Positions 16,819 through 25,391 of a stretch of DNA of 64,000 bases are shown piece by piece. The stretch comes from BJHL01 sp040378885 (GTDB lineage Bacteria; Planctomycetota; Phycisphaerae; Phycisphaerales; UBA1924), in the NCBI GenBank assembly GCA_046316615.1, contig JBKDAN010000026.1, forward strand, positions 1-64,000, read 5' to 3'. Each line of letters opens with the position of its first letter. Position 1 is the first letter of the stretch. Under the pieces are notes generated by a model. It was not told where the DNA came from. It ran no database searches and worked only from the letters and a program-made list of their open reading frames with translations. The translations under genes and the position numbers were made by a program.

Positions 16819-17430
16819 ATGGCAATTACAAGCATGCCTAGTACGGAAGCTGTGAACCCGCCGGTGATTCCCGCGGCTGTTGCGGTGACGGATCCGCCCG
16901 CGGTGCGGTATGCGTCGCCGAAGGTTCACAAACCGCCGCGTCGGCCTATGCGGTACGCGAACAGGCACAAACGCGACGTGGTGTGTTTAGGCCGGTTTGC
17001 GATCGCCGCGAACGTGTTTGTGCTCGTGGCCGGAATTCTGCTCGTGACAACGAGCTTGCTGAAACTTGAGGGACCGGCGCACTGGACGGCATGGCTGCTG
17101 CCCTTCATCTTCGCTGGACACGTCTACGCGGTGTGGTCGATCTATCGCATGGTTCGGCAGCGGAGACGCCATCTGGGCAACACGCCGCGAGCTGAGTACC
17201 GCGCGTGGCGCGAGGTGGACGGCGCGTCACTCCTGCTGTCGTTTGTGTACATGCCTTATCCGCTGTCGCATGGCGTGGAATCCACTGCCTCGACAGCTCA
17301 ACTCTGGGGCACGTGTGCCTTTGCGATTGTTGTGCCTGTGCTGGCGTACTTGACGGTGCGCAGTTACGCCAAGTCGCATCGCATCCGTATGGACCGTGCA
17401 GCGAAAAGTGCTTGTGCAGCGAGCGTGTGA
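16819..17430 (+). CDS. Small four-helix membrane protein, function unknown
   Basis: A 203-residue protein with a 55-residue proline-rich cytoplasmic N-terminus (PPVIPAAVAVTDPPAV, then KPPRRPMRYANRHKR) followed by probable membrane helices at about 57-80 (FAIAANVFVLVAGILLVTTS), 88-107 (WTAWLLPFIFAGHVYAVWSI), 135-155 and 165-182 (LWGTCAFAIVVPVLAYLTV). Basic residues around the helices suggest a cytoplasmic N-terminus. I do not recognise a family. A promoter and strong GGGGGGAA ribosome site precede it, and it is monocistronic, ending 16 nt before the convergent anti-sigma factor gene. Confidence 0.75.
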   Translation: MAITSMPSTEAVNPPVIPAAVAVTDPPAVRYASPKVHKPPRRPMRYANRHKRDVVCLGRFAIAANVFVLVAGILLVTTSLLKLEGPAHWTAWLLPFIFAGHVYAVWSIYRMVRQRRRHLGNTPRAEYRAWREVDGASLLLSFVYMPYPLSHGVESTASTAQLWGTCAFAIVVPVLAYLTVRSYAKSHRIRMDRAAKSACAASV

Positions 17431-17446
17431 GCGGCTTAGCGACTGC

Positions 17447-17902
17447 TCACGCACGCGGCCGCTGATAGACCATCGTCAACTTGTTGCCCTTGGCGTTGTA
17501 CGTCGCGCTGGACATATAGGCCTTGATGAGCAGCAGGCCACGGCCGCTGCCGCGTTCGATGTTCTCTTCGAGCGTGGGGTCGGGCACGTCTTCGGGGTTG
17601 AAACCCGGGCCTTGATCTTCGATTTCCATCGTAACCGTCGCGTCATTGACGGCGTAGCGCAGCGTGATGGGCGTGTCGGTTGGAAGATTCTTGTGGCCGT
17701 GCTTGAAGGCGTTCATGAGCGCTTCGTGCAACGACAGCTTCAGGGCGAAGACGCTGGCTTTCGGGTAGTTGTGACGCTCGACGGCGGCGATGACCTGCGC
17801 ATGGGCGGCGTCGATCACGGGCTGCTGATTGACCACGCGAAGGCTGCCGCTGTCGGGCTGGCCTGAGGGCGTGGGCTGGGGTTGCGGCGCGTGCTGGGCC
17901 AT
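17447..17902 (-). CDS. RsbW/SpoIIAB-like anti-sigma factor, GHKL kinase fold
   Basis: A 151-residue serine kinase/anti-sigma regulator of the partner-switching type. Bergerat-fold boxes are clear: N box LHEALMNAFKHGHKN, G1 box EDQGPGF, G2 box GSGRGLLLIKAYM. Such proteins bind a sigma factor or other target and phosphorylate an STAS antagonist. The STAS partner is the upstream gene on the same strand. The ATG at 17902 leaves a 25-residue Gln/Pro-rich tail before the domain; the frame also opens at an ATG at 17980. No RsbU-type phosphatase or SigB-like factor is adjacent, so input and target are not visible here. Confidence 0.87.
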   Translation of the reverse strand: MAQHAPQPQPTPSGQPDSGSLRVVNQQPVIDAAHAQVIAAVERHNYPKASVFALKLSLHEALMNAFKHGHKNLPTDTPITLRYAVNDATVTMEIEDQGPGFNPEDVPDPTLEENIERGSGRGLLLIKAYMSSATYNAKGNKLTMVYQRPRA

Positions 17903-17989
17903 GAGGGAGGGGACGGGGAACGAGGAGCGGGGAACGGGAAGTGCGCGAAATGCATCGATACGCGCGATGTCACATGACACGCGGCGCGG

Positions 17990-18352
17990 TCACTTCGTGA
18001 ACGTCTTCATGGCTTCGTCGGTGGTGCCGTGGATGCTGAACAGCTTGTTGAGGCGCGTGATCACGAAGACTTCGTAGATCTGCGGATCGATGTTGGCGAG
18101 GCGGAGCTGGCCGTTGCGGTTGCGCACCTGGTTGTTGACCTGGATGAGCGTGCCCAAGGCTGCGCTCGAGAGGTGCTCCACCCCTGCGAAGCTGATAAGC
18201 AGACGCGGGGCGGGCTCGCTCTGGATGAGCTGCTCAATCTCCTGGCCAATGACCTGGATGTTGGCTTCATCGAGGATATTGCGATCGAGAAACTCGACCT
18301 GCGTGACGTTGTCCACACGCTTCACACGAATCCTCGAATCGGTCGGGGGCAT
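17990..18352 (-). CDS. STAS-domain anti-sigma factor antagonist (RsbV/SpoIIAA-like)
   Basis: A 120-residue STAS protein. Phosphoacceptor region HLSSAALGTLI places the target serine at residue 62 or 63, and LANIDPQIYEVFVITRLNKLFSI matches the second conserved half. Unphosphorylated antagonist should release the target of the downstream RsbW-like kinase. Three in-frame ATGs exist (18397, 18361, 18352); the last one follows AGGAG by 9 nt, so it was taken. It is the first gene of a two-gene unit with the kinase gene. Confidence 0.88.
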   Translation of the reverse strand: MPPTDSRIRVKRVDNVTQVEFLDRNILDEANIQVIGQEIEQLIQSEPAPRLLISFAGVEHLSSAALGTLIQVNNQVRNRNGQLRLANIDPQIYEVFVITRLNKLFSIHGTTDEAMKTFTK

Positions 18353-18457
18353 CTGCTTCATCTCCTGCGTGACGCGCGAGCGTGAAAGCACGTCCATGTC
18401 GCGTGCGCGTCGGGGACGATTCTAGTCCCGGAAGGAGCCTGCGGCGGCGCGGTGAGT

Positions 18458-19885
18458 TCAGTCGAACTTGGGCATGGCGTTGGGCGGCATGTTCACGACG
18501 AAGTCGGCCTTGGAGTCTGCACTATTGAGGGCTGCGCCACCGGGCGTGGTTTCGGTACCGCCTTGATCGATCTGGTCGATGCCGATGCTGTAGAGCAGAA
18601 AGGTGCGGCCGTCTTCGCGGGGTGAAGTTGCGACGCGGTAGACCCACTTGTCGTCGGTGGACCACTCATCGGGCGGCAGCTCGCGGATGAACTCGGGAAC
18701 AAGCTGATCGAGGGAGTCGGGAAGGCGACCGCGATGGGCTTCAAAGGCTTCGAGTGCGAGGAGGATGCGAACGCCTCGATCCATCTGCGTCGTTTGGGCA
18801 TCGGCAGCGAGGAGTTTGTTGAGAGGAGGCGCGAGAATGCCCAGCAGCAGATGGCCCCGGTCAAGATTGCCGATGATGGCCCCAGACTGTGCGAAGTCCC
18901 GCGAACGCATGGGCTTGGACGCCTGTTCAGCAGCGGCGGCGAAGTAGGCGTTGGTGCGTTCTTCCACGGACTTGCGATCGGCGAAGAACCACGCAGCGAA
19001 CGGGTTGGTCACCAAGGCCGCTGCGTTGGGCTGCGTATTCGCCAGTGCCTGTGCCCCAGAAGGTGAGAAGTGACCATTGCCGGCACCATCGTCGGTATAG
19101 GTCCATTGAATGGCGTCGTGGAGGATGAGTCGCTCGGTTTCGAGGTGCACGTCCTTGACACGTGGGACGCTGTAGCGTTCAAGCAGGGTGCTGAGCGAAG
19201 ATGCCGTCTGGGCATCGAGGGACTGCGTGACACACGCTCGGCGGATCGCGTCGGTCGCGAGGGCGCGGACACCGCCACCGATGAGATAGTCGGTCATTGT
19301 GGGTTGCGATCCGGTGATGACACTGAGGGCGAGAAGTTGTTCAACGGTCGCAAGGGCGGCTTGCGTTTCGCCTTCACGAAACTGCATAAGGGCGCGGGCG
19401 TGAAGCGTTCGCGCGACGCTGCGAGCTGCACCGACTTCGGGGTAGTCACGCAGGGCGACGGGCTGACCTAGGGGTGTTTGCCGCGTGACGCCCACGAGTG
19501 ATGGGAGCTCGGCCAACGCGATGAAGCGGCCCGCCTGCTCGTGATCGCGGAGGATCGCGAGGGCGAGATCGCGATCTAGTGGTGATGCGGCAGGATCGAC
19601 GGCATCGGTCATCTGGAAAGTCGCATAGCTGCTCGATTCGCGGGGTGGGAGAAGCTTGTGGTGTCCTTGGGCGAAGGACTGCACCAGTGATGCGTAGTGC
19701 GTGTAGTCAGCGGCGGGTGTCCACTGCTGCACGGATTTGCGGCTGATGGCTGCAATCTGTGCGGGATAGTCGTGCGTGGGCGACACGGTGGCGTGCATGA
19801 TGGTGTACGCGCGAAATGCGCCGAAACCGATCGCGGCACAGAGTGCGAGCGTGACCCCGATAGCAACTTTGGCGGACGTCTTCAT
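18458..19885 (-). CDS. Signal-anchored protein of unknown function
   Basis: A 475-residue protein. One N-terminal hydrophobic helix (VAIGVTLALCAAIGFGAF) anchors or exports it; the rest is soluble and mostly alpha-helical, with alanine- and leucine-rich helices (ARTLHARALMQFREGETQAALATVEQLL split over several turns) reminiscent of TPR-like solenoids. The C-terminal 110 residues (ILLALEAFEAHRGRLPDSL, LPPDEWSTDDKWVYRV, FLLYSIGIDQ) resemble the C-terminal part of type II pseudopilin-like or planctomycete hypothetical proteins, where a helix-then-beta pattern is common. I cannot assign a function. It lies 73 nt after the STAS gene start region on the same strand and about 45 nt from the secretin terminator. 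Confidence 0.7.
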   Translation of the reverse strand: MKTSAKVAIGVTLALCAAIGFGAFRAYTIMHATVSPTHDYPAQIAAISRKSVQQWTPAADYTHYASLVQSFAQGHHKLLPPRESSSYATFQMTDAVDPAASPLDRDLALAILRDHEQAGRFIALAELPSLVGVTRQTPLGQPVALRDYPEVGAARSVARTLHARALMQFREGETQAALATVEQLLALSVITGSQPTMTDYLIGGGVRALATDAIRRACVTQSLDAQTASSLSTLLERYSVPRVKDVHLETERLILHDAIQWTYTDDGAGNGHFSPSGAQALANTQPNAAALVTNPFAAWFFADRKSVEERTNAYFAAAAEQASKPMRSRDFAQSGAIIGNLDRGHLLLGILAPPLNKLLAADAQTTQMDRGVRILLALEAFEAHRGRLPDSLDQLVPEFIRELPPDEWSTDDKWVYRVATSPREDGRTFLLYSIGIDQIDQGGTETTPGGAALNSADSKADFVVNMPPNAMPKFD

Positions 19886-19930
19886 GGCGGAATGTAGTTA
19901 GGAAGATGATTTGTGCGGATGCATACAACG

Positions 19931-19960
19931 AAAAACCCCGCCGCGTGAGCGACGGGGTTT
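19931..19960 (-). terminator. Rho-independent terminator after the secretin gene
   Basis: On the minus strand ACCCCGTCGC pairs with GCGGCGGGGT (one G-U pair) around TCAC, followed by TTTT and CG. It starts about 25 nt after the secretin stop codon. A perfect 12-nt palindrome GCGGATATCCGC (19967-19978) lies between them. Confidence 0.85.
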
Positions 19961-19984
19961 GTTGATGCGGATATCCGCGAGCGA

Positions 19985-22900
19985 TCAGCCGCCGAAGGGG
20001 AGGCGGAGCGAATCGTCGAGGCCGGGGAAGGCACGCTCTTCGAGTTCGTTCTGGATGAGAATCGTGGGCTTGAGGAGGATCAGCAGGGTCTGCTCTTCCT
20101 TGGTTTCCACGCGGTTGCTGAAGAGGCGGTTGAGCACGGGGATCTTGCTGAGGACGGGCACGCCGCTCTCAACTTCCTGCTCGGTCGTCAGGCGCTGGCC
20201 GCCGAGGAGGATGGTGCCCTGGTCAGGCACGGTCACCGTCGTCTGGACGCGGGTGACGGTCGTTTGCGGGAGCTGGATGAAGCTCTGCGTGGCGCCCGAT
20301 TGGACCAACTGGCCGCCGGCGAGAGCGGAGACGGCGAGCGTCTGGATGCTCTCGATACGGCTGACGGCGGTGTTGACGTTCATCGTGACGTAGCGGCGAT
20401 CGGCGCTGACGGTGCCGTCCACTTCGAGAATCACGCCTTCGGGAATCGAGTTGGTCGTGGGGTCGAAGCCGACTGCGCTGTCGCTGACGACGGGCTCCAA
20501 GTCGCTGACGAAGCTGACCTGCGTGGCGACGTAGATGTTGGAGATCTGGCCGTTGGTGAAGGTGAGGCGAGGAGCCGTGAGGCTGACCGTGCGGCGGTCG
20601 GCCTGCGTGGCCTTGATCAGGAAGTCGACTTGGATGTCATCGAGGAACTGGCCGGCGATGCCCAGCGCGGGAGCCTGTGAGAAGACGTCCTGCGAGAAGT
20701 CGGTACCGATCAGCGACTCGCTGAGGCCCAAGCTGTTCTGACCCGCACCGACGGGCGACCAGGGGTTACCCAGCGGCGTGCGGTTGGGCGCGGCCTGCGT
20801 ACCACCGGGGAAAGTGGGCTGGTAGCCGGGGGCCTGCTGGAAGTTGAAGAAGTCGCTAGCGCGTGTGGTGGGCCGCGTGGTGCGGGCCTGCTGCACGACG
20901 TTGCCGTTGGCGTTGAAGTACACGTCGAGGTCGAAGCCGATCTGCTCGAAGAAGTCCTGGCTGACGAGCAGGAAGCGGGTTTCGACGTTGATCTGCATGG
21001 CGCGGTATTCGCGGAGCTTGCTCAGCAGGCCGTGAATGGCGCGATGGTTGGCGGGTGTGTTCGTGATGATGAGCAAGCCGCCAAGCTGCTGGATGAAGCC
21101 GGTTTCGCCACCAGCGGTGTCACGCCAGCCATCGGGATCGACGTTGGTCGTGATGATCTGGATGATTTCTTCGGTGCGCTCTTGCAGCGGGCGACGCTCG
21201 GGGTCTTCGTTGTCGGCATCCTGGAAGGGGCTCTGGCCACCACCGCCGCCACCACCCTGGCCCGATTGCAGCGCCTGCTGAAGATCGAACTCGGGAGCGT
21301 TGTCGTAGTTGGGCACTTCGATGATGAGGTCGCGGATGTCGTAGATCGCCAGCGTCCGCTGGCGGTTGATCTGCTCTTTGCTGGCGATGTTCAGCACGCC
21401 GTCGCTGATGGTCCAGGCGGCGCCGGTGTTGGCATCGGGGCTGACCTTTTCCATCACGCGGTTGAGCACGGTTTCAACCGTGACGTTGGTCAGGTTGAGC
21501 GTGACGGGAGCGGTGCGGTCCACCGAGGCGTTCTCGAGGCTGGCCCAGTCGATGTCGATGTTGAGCTGGGTGACGGCGCCGAGGAAGCTGACGACGTTCT
21601 CGAGGGGCGTTTCGTTGAACTGCACGGGAATGCGCTTGTTCTGGAGCAGCGCGAGGGCCCGGCGGTTTTCTTCGGCTTCCGAGAAGGCGACGGGCGTGCC
21701 ACGGCGATCGCTGATGGCGGGCCAATCCTTCGGGTAGTCGAGGAGGTTGCGAGGAGCGACGGACGCTTCGAAGTTGTCGACATCCTGCTCGACGTACGAA
21801 CGCAGGCGATCGCGACCGATCGACTGCATGCGCTGATAGAGACCCGCGTCAGCGAGCACGTCACGCAGCAGGAGGCCGGTGGGGTTGGTCGGATCGAGGA
21901 AGAGGATCTGGCTTTCGACGACTTGCAGCGCTTCGTCGTACTTCATTTCCGACTGCAGGGCGCGAACGCGATCAACCGCTTCGTTGAGACGACGGTTCTT
22001 GTCGTCGGCCTGAGCCTGAGCGGCGGTGCGAGCGGCGACCTCGTTCTCGCTGGTCTGCTTGGCGATTTCGTCAGCACGCAGCTTCTGCTCGGCAGAGTCG
22101 ATGCTCGCGAGCATCGAGTCAGCTTCGGCCTGGTACTGCGTGATTTCGTCATTGCTGAAGACGTTGCGGGCAGCGTTGATGCGGACGCGGGCCTGAGCGG
22201 TCAGGTCACGCGCGCGAATCGTGTCGCCACGTTCGAGAGCGGCCTTGGCCTGTGCGAGGTCGTTGCTGAACTCGGCTTCGGCGGCCTGACGAGCAACCTG
22301 ATTCTGGCTGATGGTCTGGCTGAGCAGATCACCACCGCCCGAACCGCCGAGGCGGATGTCCGCTTCGCTGATGCGGCCCTGAGCGCGGCTGCGTTCCTCT
22401 TCGGTCAGCAGTTCGGCGTACTGGGAGATGACGCGAGCGTACTTGCCCTTCGCATCGACGAGACTGTTCTGACCCCAGGCGAAGTCGGCTTCAGCCAGAA
22501 GGCCCTGAGCCTCGATGCGGCGAGCCTGTTGCACGGGATCGATGGTCGCGGGAGCGGGCACAGCGGCGGGCTGGTTGGCCGCGGGCTGTTCAGCCTGCGC
22601 GGCCTGGGCCACGCGCTCGGCTTCTTCCTGTGCGCGGCGGGCGGCTTCTTCAGTGGCCTTGCGGGCTTCTTCGGCTTCGTCCACGGGCTGGACTTCGCGC
22701 GGCTCCGCGTTCTGCAGCATGCCGGCGGAGACTGAAGCGTTGCCCGCTTCGAGCACGCGCCACTGGTAGGCATCGACCGTGCGCTGCTGAGCGTCGCTGA
22801 GCGTCACGCCGCTGCGGACGATCTGCTGGAGCTTGGTGCGAGCGGCGGCAACGTCGCCTGCATCGAACGCGTCGGTCGCGGACTTGAGCTGGGCATCGAT

Positions 22901-23377
22901 GTCGGTCGCGAGGGCCGTCTGGCGGCTCTTGGCGTCGGTGATGATCTGGTTGGCCTGCTTGACCTGACCGTTGGTCGAAGCGTCGGCGCTCACGACGGCG
23001 CTGGCCTGAGCGATCGCCATGGCGAACTCGCCGCGGGCGAGAGCGGCCTCAGCCGTCTGCAGGCTCACTTCGCTGGGGGCGAGCTGCTTGAGCTGGCGGC
23101 TGGCGTTGGCAGCGAGGCGCAGTGCGCGTTCGCTTTCAGACTTGCTGAGCGTCGCAGCGTTTGCGGGGTTGGTAAGCTCGAGCAGCAGTTCACGAGCTTG
23201 GACGATCTTGCCGTCCTGCATGAGCTGGGCGGCGCGGTCGAGCGCGCTGGTGGTCATCTGCGGCTTCACCGGAGCATCGCTGGTCTGCGCGGCGGCAAGC
23301 GAGACAGGCAACACGCACGAGACGAGGCCCGCGGCTGCGACGATCGAACGGACGGAACGGCTCTTCCGATTCAGCAT
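19985..23377 (-). CDS. Type II/IV secretion-system secretin (GspD/PilQ family)
   Basis: A 1130-residue outer-membrane channel protein. A signal peptide is followed by about 520 residues of Ala/Glu/Gln-rich alpha-helical repeats unusual for secretins, with a proline-rich break (QPAANQPAAVPAPATIDP). Secretin N-domains follow (FNETPLENVVSFLGAV, LNLTNVTVETVLNRVMEK, GFIQQLGGLLIITNTPANHRAI split), then the C-terminal secretin domain with VESGVPVLSKIPVLNRLF and TLLILLKPTIL. A Gly/Gln-rich patch (QSGQGGGGGGGQSPFQ) lies between N-domains. The long helical half may be a periplasmic scaffold. Start: ATG at 23377, GGAG upstream; the gene has a strong promoter and a leader of over 400 nt. Its natural partners, the FHA-GspE ATPase and pseudopilin, are elsewhere in the window. 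Confidence 0.9.
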   Translation of the reverse strand: MLNRKSRSVRSIVAAAGLVSCVLPVSLAAAQTSDAPVKPQMTTSALDRAAQLMQDGKIVQARELLLELTNPANAATLSKSESERALRLAANASRQLKQLAPSEVSLQTAEAALARGEFAMAIAQASAVVSADASTNGQVKQANQIITDAKSRQTALATDIDAQLKSATDAFDAGDVAAARTKLQQIVRSGVTLSDAQQRTVDAYQWRVLEAGNASVSAGMLQNAEPREVQPVDEAEEARKATEEAARRAQEEAERVAQAAQAEQPAANQPAAVPAPATIDPVQQARRIEAQGLLAEADFAWGQNSLVDAKGKYARVISQYAELLTEEERSRAQGRISEADIRLGGSGGGDLLSQTISQNQVARQAAEAEFSNDLAQAKAALERGDTIRARDLTAQARVRINAARNVFSNDEITQYQAEADSMLASIDSAEQKLRADEIAKQTSENEVAARTAAQAQADDKNRRLNEAVDRVRALQSEMKYDEALQVVESQILFLDPTNPTGLLLRDVLADAGLYQRMQSIGRDRLRSYVEQDVDNFEASVAPRNLLDYPKDWPAISDRRGTPVAFSEAEENRRALALLQNKRIPVQFNETPLENVVSFLGAVTQLNIDIDWASLENASVDRTAPVTLNLTNVTVETVLNRVMEKVSPDANTGAAWTISDGVLNIASKEQINRQRTLAIYDIRDLIIEVPNYDNAPEFDLQQALQSGQGGGGGGGQSPFQDADNEDPERRPLQERTEEIIQIITTNVDPDGWRDTAGGETGFIQQLGGLLIITNTPANHRAIHGLLSKLREYRAMQINVETRFLLVSQDFFEQIGFDLDVYFNANGNVVQQARTTRPTTRASDFFNFQQAPGYQPTFPGGTQAAPNRTPLGNPWSPVGAGQNSLGLSESLIGTDFSQDVFSQAPALGIAGQFLDDIQVDFLIKATQADRRTVSLTAPRLTFTNGQISNIYVATQVSFVSDLEPVVSDSAVGFDPTTNSIPEGVILEVDGTVSADRRYVTMNVNTAVSRIESIQTLAVSALAGGQLVQSGATQSFIQLPQTTVTRVQTTVTVPDQGTILLGGQRLTTEQEVESGVPVLSKIPVLNRLFSNRVETKEEQTLLILLKPTILIQNELEERAFPGLDDSLRLPFGG

Positions 23378-23964
23378 GGTCTGTAGCTCCACTTCCACCA
23401 CAAGCTGCACTGGTCGTCGACCAGCATGATTTCCCGGACTGACCTGTAAGAGTCAGTTTCTTCGGCTCGTCGCCGCGTCACACGCCACAATGCACGCACG
23501 CAAGCGACCAACCGTCAACCGCACGAGTACGCAACGCAACACGTACCGCAAGGCTGCACCCGCAATCCATCGCGGGGGCCAGAGGATAGCCACACCACGC
23601 GGCCCCGGGAAAGGCTGACCCGACTTGATCCCGATCTTGATACTTCGCCCAAAGGCAAGTGATCTTGGCCGGGTTGTCATGCAGGGATCGGCTTTGCCTG
23701 AGGCATCTATCAGCCGGGCGTGCCTCCGACGGTCACACGCGTGTACGTGCAACTCATCTCCTCGGGCTCGCTCGCAAGCCGCCTGTCGGCGGCGCAGGCA
23801 ATGTACCAGCTTTTACCGGTTCGTGCAAACCGGGTTGAAGAAAAAACGCAGATTGCTCAACATGGCACCCTGCGGGCCGTGTGGCCAACGTGACGGAACC
23901 GCATGTCGTTGGGAGTCGTTGGGACTGGCGGGCAGAGTGCGTATAGATAAAGGTCGGTGCTCAC
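23378..23964. other. Long intergenic leader upstream of the secretin
   Basis: 587 nt with no credible gene. On the minus strand it carries a good promoter at 23800-23828 followed by about 410 nt of untranslated leader containing several hairpins, e.g. GAGGCA...TGCCTC around a 15-nt loop, and GATCCC/GGGATC pairs. I compared it with c-di-GMP-I, glycine and cobalamin riboswitch cores and could not match any. Confidence 0.55.
23800..23828 (-). promoter_or_regulatory. Strong sigma-70-like promoter for the secretin gene
   Basis: On the minus strand TTGCAC (23828-23823), 17-nt spacer, TACATT (23805-23800). This is one of the best matches in the window and implies a leader of about 415 nt before the ATG at 23377. 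Confidence 0.6.
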
Positions 23965-25122
23965 TTAGAGCCAACGCACCACGTGCACGACGTTGGCGGA
24001 TTCTTCACCTTCGGCATCGCCTGCCTTGCTGCGAGATTTACCCTTGGACTTGGGCTTGCCCTTTCCCTTTACTCCGGCTCGTGCAAGCACTTGGGTAAAC
24101 TGTTCGGGCTGCAGGCGGTCGAGCAGCACGATCATGCCATCTTCGAAGTCCACCTGCTCTTCATCGGCCAGGTTTTCGACCTGTGTAAAGGTGGTCTCTT
24201 CGGCTTCGCGCAGGTTGGCGGCGTCGAAGACGACCTCGACGTACCGGACCTTGCCCTGTCCTGCGGGGCTGATGGACGTACTGCCGGCTGCGGCCCCACT
24301 ACTTGCGGCGGCGGGACCAGCGGCGGTGCCGCCGGCGGCCCGGCGGGTGGCGCTGGTTGTTTCGTCATCGTCTTCGGGCAGATCGATGCGGACAACGGCA
24401 CGCCAATGCGTGACGCCCAGCTCTTTGCCCTCGTCGTCGAGGTTCGTGTCGGGATCGACGTTGAGGACGACGCGCCACTTCATCTTGAGGCGTTCGAGCA
24501 CTTCGTCGGGACCGAGCAATTCGGGCTTGTCTTCTGGAGCGAGCAGCACGTTGCGATGCTCGTGTGCTGCGGCGTCGGCGCCGGCGTTCACTTCGGCGGC
24601 TTCGAGGTCAAACGCGGCGAGAATTCTCTCGACACGTTCTTTGAGCGTGGGATCGACGCGCAGGGTGATGATCTTGTGTTCGTCGACGAAGACGTAGCAG
24701 AAGGGCTCTTCGCTCATGAGGCCGAAGCCGACCATGCCGTCTTCGTAGAGCCATTCGCCGTATTCGCGCAGGCCGTCGAGAAAGACATCGACGCCAACGA
24801 GGTCGTAGGAGATGTACGGATCAACCTCGCGGTAACCGTCTTGACCGAGCACGTCGAGGATCGGATAGGCACGGCCTTCGAACATCGAGAAGAGCATGCG
24901 ACACAAGGCGGGCAGTCGCTCCGCGGAGACCACGATGTCGTACACATAGCGATCGGGCCATTCTTCAAACTCGCCTTCGGTGCCGCCGCCGTCGCTGGGT
25001 TCGAAGTTGGAGACATAACCCTGCTTGGGCGTCATTTCCTCCACGGGATAGACGCCCAGTGGAAACTGGAACGATCCGAGCACGACGCGACGGATGGAAG
25101 GATCGACCTTGCAGCGATGCAT
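23965..25122 (-). CDS. Conserved acidic protein of unknown function with basic tail
   Basis: A 385-residue cytoplasmic protein with no signal peptide. The N-terminal 180 residues look folded (RRVVLGSFQFPLGVYPVEE, VYDIVVSAERLPALCRMLFSM, EEPFCYVFVDEHKIITLRV). A second part (KMKWRVVLNVDPDTNLDDEGKELG) is followed by an Ala/Gly/Ser linker (about 255-290), another folded piece (VRYVEVVFDAANLREAEETTF), and a Lys/Ser/Gly-rich tail (KGKGKPKSKGKSRSKAGD). I recognise no family. The basic tail and acidic body might suggest a nucleic-acid or protein partner, but that is guesswork. It is followed by the secretin leader and is divergent from ftsK. Confidence 0.72.
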   Translation of the reverse strand: MHRCKVDPSIRRVVLGSFQFPLGVYPVEEMTPKQGYVSNFEPSDGGGTEGEFEEWPDRYVYDIVVSAERLPALCRMLFSMFEGRAYPILDVLGQDGYREVDPYISYDLVGVDVFLDGLREYGEWLYEDGMVGFGLMSEEPFCYVFVDEHKIITLRVDPTLKERVERILAAFDLEAAEVNAGADAAAHEHRNVLLAPEDKPELLGPDEVLERLKMKWRVVLNVDPDTNLDDEGKELGVTHWRAVVRIDLPEDDDETTSATRRAAGGTAAGPAAASSGAAAGSTSISPAGQGKVRYVEVVFDAANLREAEETTFTQVENLADEEQVDFEDGMIVLLDRLQPEQFTQVLARAGVKGKGKPKSKGKSRSKAGDAEGEESANVVHVVRWL

Positions 25123-25320
25123 GGGGGAGAGTAGTGCGGGAGTGCGGGGAAGCGCGTGAAAGGAAAGGTTGGTCGCGGAGGGGGGCGGAGAGATGCGGAG
25201 GTGTTGTATGGCGTGATGGGTGTGCGAAGACCGGCTTGCGTCGGGAGTGGGCGGAGCTCATGGAAGCGTTGCTGATCGCTTCGGTCTCGTTCCTGAGTTT
25301 CGGACTCACAAAGACGCAGG

Positions 25321-25345
25321 CCCGGCTTGGAAAGCGGGGGTATCC
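25321..25345. repeat. Dispersed palindromic repeat, copy 3 (degenerate)
   Basis: CCCGGCTT, GGA, AAGCGGGG then GTATCC. It matches copy 1 with a lost C in the second arm and one change in the tail. It sits about 47 nt upstream of the ftsK start, in the divergent gap with the unknown gene at 25122. Confidence 0.6.
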
Positions 25346-25391
25346 GGGTGGTCACGAATGGGCCAGCTCTTTTTCTTCTCGTTTGGGTCAG

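Noticed and set aside
21032..22735. 567-codon plus-strand open frame
   Set aside because: Antisense to the secretin, with biased Ala/Val/Asp/Glu composition from GC-rich codons.
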